Assembly (NCBI GenBank): GCA_003971905.1
Contig: RSEE01000008.1
Location: 1,094,307 to 1,158,306, forward strand
Direction of reading: 5' to 3'
From: Moniliella sp. 'wahieum'
Taxonomy: Eukaryota > Basidiomycota > Moniliellomycetes > Moniliellales > Moniliellaceae
DNA: 64,000 nt
Positions 62,784 to 64,000 of the stretch are shown one piece after another. A program made the position numbers and the translations under genes. The notes beneath the pieces are model-generated. The model did no database searches. It had not been told where the DNA came from and saw only the letters and a program-made list of their open reading frames with translations. Within the stretch, counting starts at the first letter, position 1. Every line of letters starts with the position of its first letter.

Positions 62784-63992
62784 ATGGATGCTCTGCTGGC
62801 GCTGGGCATCAGCCTTCCGCCGCGTGAGGCGCTGCGCCTTCGCTCTCTGGCTCCCGGTGGGTTTGACGATCCAACACCCAGCTGCCCGCCGGGCCTGTTC
62901 CGCCGCTGCGCCTGGCTCGCTCTTCTCGACGTCCCCGACGCCGTCGCCGTCTCCCCTCCCCCCACACCGTCCTCCGCCACCCCTCCGCTCTCCGATGCGT
63001 CGTTCGCCGTGTCGGATGCGCCTCCCTCCCCTCCTGAAACGCCGCTCATCGTCCCTGCCTCTTTACCCTCGCCCAAACTTGGTCCCGCGCCCGCCGCGGC
63101 GACGACCGAACCAGCGCTCCTTCCCCACCCCGACGAGGCCCAGGTCAAGCTCGATGTCCGCCGCAGTCTGGTTGCCTATTGTGGCGCCCCGGCCAATGTC
63201 GAGCGCGCTGAACGACTGGCGTGTCGGGCGGCCCGGCGCGCTCAGCTGTACGATGTGATTGTGAGCACGTTGCGCGCCCATCCCTCGTTGGCGTACTACC
63301 AGGGCTACCACGACGTGGTTGCTGTCCTGCTCCTTACCCTTGTGCCCGCTGTCGGAAGCAGCCCCCACCAGGGAACCATCCTGTACGAAGGATGCCCAGC
63401 CCTCTGGCCTAGCTGGGAAGCCGAGAGGGAGGTAAAGCAGGCTACGTCTCGCCTGTCGCTCCATCTACTTCGCGACCACCACACCCCTTCTCTCGAGCCT
63501 GTTTTGGGCCATCTATTTCTCCTCAATTCTCTGTTGCGGGGGGAGGCATTCCGTTGCGGCGCTGGCTAGTGCAGGGCCAGAGGGGGCGATGCTCTGCCGC
63601 TCTTTGCGCTCTCCTGGCCCCTGACATTCTTTTGCCATGGCCTCCCCACCCTACACATGGCCCAGCGAGTGCTGGATGCCGTGCTCTCTCATGGCCCGCT
63701 CTTTGCCCTCCAACTTGGCGCCGTATTTCTGACGCGTCGGGTGCAGGAGGTGCGGGAGGATGAAGACGTGATGGACACCAACCTACTGCATCACGCCTTG
63801 CAACAGTTGCCCCAGCTCGTCCCCGACGAGTTGGATGATGGCTCTGCTGACACTCCGCGCGCGAGCGTGGGTGCTTGCGCGGTACCCAGCGACTCGGAGC
63901 CAGTGGCGCTCAGCATTCTTCTGCGTTTGGCTACCGATCTGCCCAGGCCGCCCGTGAACCGGGTAATGTACCCCGCCAGTGTCCTCCGGTAG
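62784..63992 (+). CDS. TBC-domain Rab GTPase-activating protein, Gyp8/TBC1D20-like
   Basis: TBC proteins speed GTP hydrolysis by Rab GTPases; this branch acts at the ER on Rab1/Ypt1-type targets. Start MDALLALGISLPPREALRLR at 62784; the in-frame Met at 62541 precedes spacer-like sequence. Then LAPGGFDDPTP..LFRRCAWLALLDV, a Pro/Ser insert, the arginine-finger motif VKLDVRRSL (V-x-x-D-x-x-R form), LRAHPSLAYYQGYHDVVAVL containing the glutamine-finger YYQGYHD (about 63290), LSLHLLRDH, a region with the expected LSWPLTFFCHGL after a frame change near 63560, and VLDAVLSHGPLFALQLGAVF then LLHHALQQLPQLV. Both catalytic fingers are present. The frame stops at TAG 63990-63992. Family members usually continue to a C-terminal membrane anchor, which is absent here. 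Confidence 0.8.
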
Positions 63993-64000
63993 GGTTAGGG
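63990..64000. repeat. Telomere-like TAGGGTTAGGG at the window end
   Basis: Eleven bases matching (TTAGGG)n at the very last position. Too short to prove a telomere on its own, but the end position makes chance unlikely. Confidence 0.5.

Overview
The window is nuclear DNA of a fungus, most likely a basidiomycete (lineage is inference). It is GC-rich in genes, with spliceosomal introns of 80-250 nt (GT..AG, branch sites such as TACTAAC, TACTGAC, CTGAC) and typical fungal families: an Axl2-like protein, a Dnf-type P4-ATPase, a Kin1 kinase, an Sfp1-like factor, an Env7/STK16 kinase, Ubc9, a TPX2-like protein and a Gyp8/TBC1D20-like Rab-GAP. The last 11 bases read TAGGGTTAGGG, which suggests a chromosome end.

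Layout. 1-3718 (+): 3' part of an Axl2-like membrane protein. 5480-7907 (-): protein with a DUF3253-like winged helix split by a long insert. 10211-16130 (-): P4-ATPase. 16953-21628 (-): Kin1/MARK kinase. 22867-24865 (-): Sfp1-like zinc-finger protein. 24866-34181: 9 kb visibly less GC-rich and gene-poor, with a possible retroelement scrap. 34182-41546 (-): very large low-complexity protein ending in an MDR oxidoreductase domain. 43730-45076 (+): STK16/Env7 kinase. 45904-49274 (+): unrecognised protein. 49275-53039: gene-free spacer. 53040 (+): small zinc ribbon. 55003-56143 (+): intact four-exon UBC9. 57090-60674 (+): TPX2-C-like protein. 61684-62657 (-): weak hypothetical gene. 62784-63992 (+): TBC-domain protein running into the telomere-like end.

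Quality. Almost every long conserved gene except UBC9 changes reading frame several times, while its codons on both sides stay intact and conserved. Where I could place a break it is nearly always the loss of one base in a 2-4 base homopolymer. I read this as uncorrected indel error in the assembly rather than true pseudogenes. Coordinates below are therefore gene spans, not clean ORFs.

Functional themes are cell polarity and membranes (Axl2-like, flippase, Kin1, Rab-GAP, Env7), SUMOylation (Ubc9), growth control (Sfp1-like) and microtubules (TPX2-like). These genes are not an operon-like system; each is transcribed separately.

The most unusual signal is in the spacers: many unrelated 7-bp tandem stutters, most of them a 6-bp palindrome plus one linker base (AACGTT, AAGCTT, ATGCAT, AGTACT, ACTAGT, AGATCT, AGGCCT). 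The DUF3253 split and the possible telomere-truncated GAP gene come next.
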